A stretch of DNA of 64,000 nucleotides, taken from Psychromonas algicola. Its GTDB lineage: Bacteria; Pseudomonadota; Gammaproteobacteria; Enterobacterales; Psychromonadaceae. Shown here piece after piece: positions 62,245 through 64,000 of the stretch. The stretch's first letter is position 1; each line of letters starts with the position of its first letter. The stretch spans positions 1-64,000 of the forward strand of contig NZ_SNUB01000010.1 of assembly GCF_004378355.1 (NCBI RefSeq). Reading direction: 5' to 3'. The notes beneath the pieces are model-generated. The model ran no database searches and was not told the origin of the DNA. It was given only the letters and a program-made list of their open reading frames with translations. The position numbers and the translations under genes are program-made.

Positions 62245-63474
62245 TTAGCATGACTCGCTGAATTCTTGGTAATCAAGCTCAACCGCTTCTTTTAGTTGTT
62301 CTAACACGTCCGGCATTGCACTTATTACTCGATTCCATGATGGAATAAAAGGCGTATCCATTGGTTTATCTAAAAAGACTTGCCCTGCAGTCATTACATT
62401 TTCAGCAAACATTTCAATGGCTTTTTCTTCGTTATGAATATCTAAATCTAAACCATTCATTAATGCATCACCACGATACATTTCCAGATAATCTAACGCG
62501 ATACGGTAGTAAGTTGCTTTTAAAGTACGGATGCTTTCTGTACTGAAAGTTTCACCTTGAGTTGCTAATTTTCGAATAAAAGCTTTGGTAATATCGATAG
62601 ACATTTTAGACAAACCACCTTCCGTGTTATCTAAAGAAAGGTCTTGGTGTTTGTGATCATAAGCATCGGCAATATCAACCTGACAAGTACGGTTGCTTGC
62701 ATAGTTACGATGCATTTCCGATAACACACCAATTTCTAATCCCCAATCACTAGGAATACGTAAATCGCTTAATACGTCTTTTCTAAAAGAAAATTCGCCC
62801 GCTAGTGGGTATAAAAAGCTATCAATGAACTCTAAGTATTCATTATGGCCAATGGTTTTTTTCAATGCTTTAACCAAAGGTGTTACTAATAAGCGAGAAA
62901 CGCGGCCATTGATTTTTCCACCAGCAACACGTGCATAAAATCCTTTACAGAATTCGTAGTGAAGCATTGGGTTAGCAACAGGATAAATAAGACGCGCTAA
63001 TAATGAACGGTCATAAGTTACTATGTCACAGTCGTGTAAAGCGACAGCTTCTGTTTTACCTGATGCTAAGGTGTAACCCATGCAGTACCAAACATTACGG
63101 CCTTTCCCTAACTCTTTAGGTGCCACGCCTAGCGCTTGTAGTTTTGCATCTAATGCTTTTAATCTTGGACCTTCATTCCATAATACACGATGATGTTGCG
63201 GCAGCTTTTTGAAAAATTTTAAAGCATGTCGATATTCATCTTCGTTTGCACGATCTAATCCGATAACCACTTCTGTCAAATAAGGCACTTCAGCGAGTTG
63301 ATCAACAATTGCAGGTAATGCATCGCCTTGTAGTTCAGAAAAAAGTGACGGTAGAATCAATCCCATTGGTCTTGATTTAGAAAATGAATTAAGTTCAGAT
63401 TCTAGATTCTCATTGCTACGTTGACCTAAATTATGCAAGGTTGTCACTATGCCATTCTGATAAAAATCAGCCAT
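62245..63474 (-). CDS. gpgS: Glucosyl-3-phosphoglycerate synthase (GT81)
   Basis: 409 residues, cytoplasmic. The NDP-sugar motif L-I-L-P-S-L-F-S-E-L-Q-G-D near residue 38, A-L-H-D-C-D-I-V-T-Y-D near 145 (metal-binding D-x-D), and a W-G-L-E-I-G-V-L-S-E-M near 243 fit the GpgS/MpgS GT81 group. It transfers glucose (from NDP-glucose) to 3-phosphoglycerate, the first step to glucosylglycerate, a solute made under salt or nitrogen stress. In the operon it lies between the phosphatase and phosphorylase genes. Confidence 0.87.
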   Translation of the reverse strand: MADFYQNGIVTTLHNLGQRSNENLESELNSFSKSRPMGLILPSLFSELQGDALPAIVDQLAEVPYLTEVVIGLDRANEDEYRHALKFFKKLPQHHRVLWNEGPRLKALDAKLQALGVAPKELGKGRNVWYCMGYTLASGKTEAVALHDCDIVTYDRSLLARLIYPVANPMLHYEFCKGFYARVAGGKINGRVSRLLVTPLVKALKKTIGHNEYLEFIDSFLYPLAGEFSFRKDVLSDLRIPSDWGLEIGVLSEMHRNYASNRTCQVDIADAYDHKHQDLSLDNTEGGLSKMSIDITKAFIRKLATQGETFSTESIRTLKATYYRIALDYLEMYRGDALMNGLDLDIHNEEKAIEMFAENVMTAGQVFLDKPMDTPFIPSWNRVISAMPDVLEQLKEAVELDYQEFSESC

Positions 63475-63544
63475 GATTTAATCTCCTATTTAACCTAATT
63501 TGTTATTAATTTTTGTTATTAATGCTTACGAATAATGTTTGCAA

Positions 63545-64000
63545 TTAACGTTTTGCCGATAAAATATCGTCTAAGCATTCAGCCCAACCAGCTGGACCGT
63601 ATTCTTCACTTTGATAAACATTGTTTGTTCTATTTAACTGCGGGAAGTCGTGCACCGGTGAACGCACTTGCACAGCAATCGAAGCTTGCTCCAACATGGC
63701 GATATCATTCTTTCCATCTCCTAATGCAATAGTTTCAGTCTCTGTAATATCAGGGTTCGATTCATTATGTAAATATTGTTCTGCTAACCAAGATTGTGCC
63801 TTGCCTTTATCACATGCACCACTGATATGAAGAAAACGCCCACCCTGTAAGACTTGCGCACCTAATAAATCCATTTTTTTAATAAATTCGTTTTTTAATG
63901 TTTCATCGCCTAGCCAGTTAATCGGTTCTCCATACTGACGTTGCTTTGCCATTGCTGCATTTTCAATACTTAACCCTGTTAACTCTGCAAGCTGAGAGTC
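63545..64000 (-). CDS. Mannosyl/glucosyl-3-phosphoglycerate phosphatase family (HAD-IIB), N-terminus outside the window
   Basis: The frame runs in from the window edge (L-A-E-L-T-G-L-S-I-E-N-A-A-M-A-K-Q-R-Q-Y) and stops at 63545. This is the C-terminal half, about 151 residues, of an MpgP/YedP-type phosphatase: G-G-R-F-L-H-I-S-G-A-C-D-K-G and the HAD motif IV A-L-G-D-G-K-N-D-I-A-M-L. It should dephosphorylate glycosyl-3-phosphoglycerate, the second step after GpgS. The catalytic D-x-D motif is outside the window. Confidence 0.85.
   Translation of the reverse strand, partial: DSQLAELTGLSIENAAMAKQRQYGEPINWLGDETLKNEFIKKMDLLGAQVLQGGRFLHISGACDKGKAQSWLAEQYLHNESNPDITETETIALGDGKNDIAMLEQASIAVQVRSPVHDFPQLNRTNNVYQSEEYGPAGWAECLDDILSAKR

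Overview
The window reads as a chromosomal segment of an AT-rich marine gammaproteobacterium, most like Psychromonas, Moritella or Shewanella-type Alteromonadales. The clues are the low GC content, a Pro-Arg-His-Leu-Pro tRNA operon, an exported alginate lyase, glucosylglycerate osmolyte genes, several c-di-GMP proteins and small DUF families typical of that group. The species cannot be named from the sequence alone. No rRNA, CRISPR array or complete insertion sequence is visible.

Layout. 1-3.9 kb: the 3' end of an IS256-type element, small hypothetical genes, a frameshifted DUF2391 membrane gene and an ABC-2 permease/ATPase pair. 3.9-12.2 kb: nine genes on the minus strand. The upstream six (KAS III-like synthase, NAD-dependent epimerase/reductase, MBL hydrolase, adenylate-forming ligase of the CoF390-synthetase type, Rieske oxygenase, BtaA-like SAM-dependent aminocarboxypropyl transferase) form a tightly overlapping operon that looks like an uncharacterised lipid or fatty-acyl pathway. 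The downstream three (flavin reductase, DCC thiol oxidoreductase, SDR) have their own likely promoter. 12.3-25.8 kb: ordinary small genes (EamA transporter, EAL-CBS-GGDEF protein, peroxiredoxin/TetR pair, YnfA, GFA, gamma-glutamyltransferase, LEA14-like lipoprotein). 25.9-32.3 kb: a cupredoxin / c-di-GMP phosphodiesterase / outer-membrane barrel operon, divergent from a PP2C-Ser/Thr kinase fusion. 32.3-32.5 kb: a 192-bp MITE-like element. 32.5-42.6 kb: a MATE exporter, a lipoprotein with two CBM32-like and two PL7 alginate lyase domains, and a TolC-HlyD-ABC2-ABC2-TetR export operon without an ATPase gene. 42.8-46.5 kb: trxC and an arsenic operon whose regulator is an ArsC-ArsR fusion with serine in place of the catalytic cysteine.

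46.9-57.1 kb: an expanded type I restriction-modification operon, hsdM - DUF1016 nuclease - hsdS - two accessory genes - hsdR - a nonsense-interrupted coiled-coil gene. A second copy of the hsdM 3' end lies between the DUF1016 gene and hsdS, which is the footprint of how the nuclease gene was inserted. 57.1-58.3 kb: a tRNA operon with two intact tRNA-Pro genes and three tRNA-Pro-derived pseudogenes, two of them in tandem with duplicated terminators. 58.6-64 kb: DUF3014 protein, outer-membrane barrel, and a phosphatase (cut by the window end) / GpgS / sugar phosphorylase cluster for making and recycling glucosylglycerate.

The strongest candidates for something undescribed are the 5.9-12.2 kb operon and the accessory-loaded hsd operon. 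All functional statements rest on motif recognition by eye; no database search was run.
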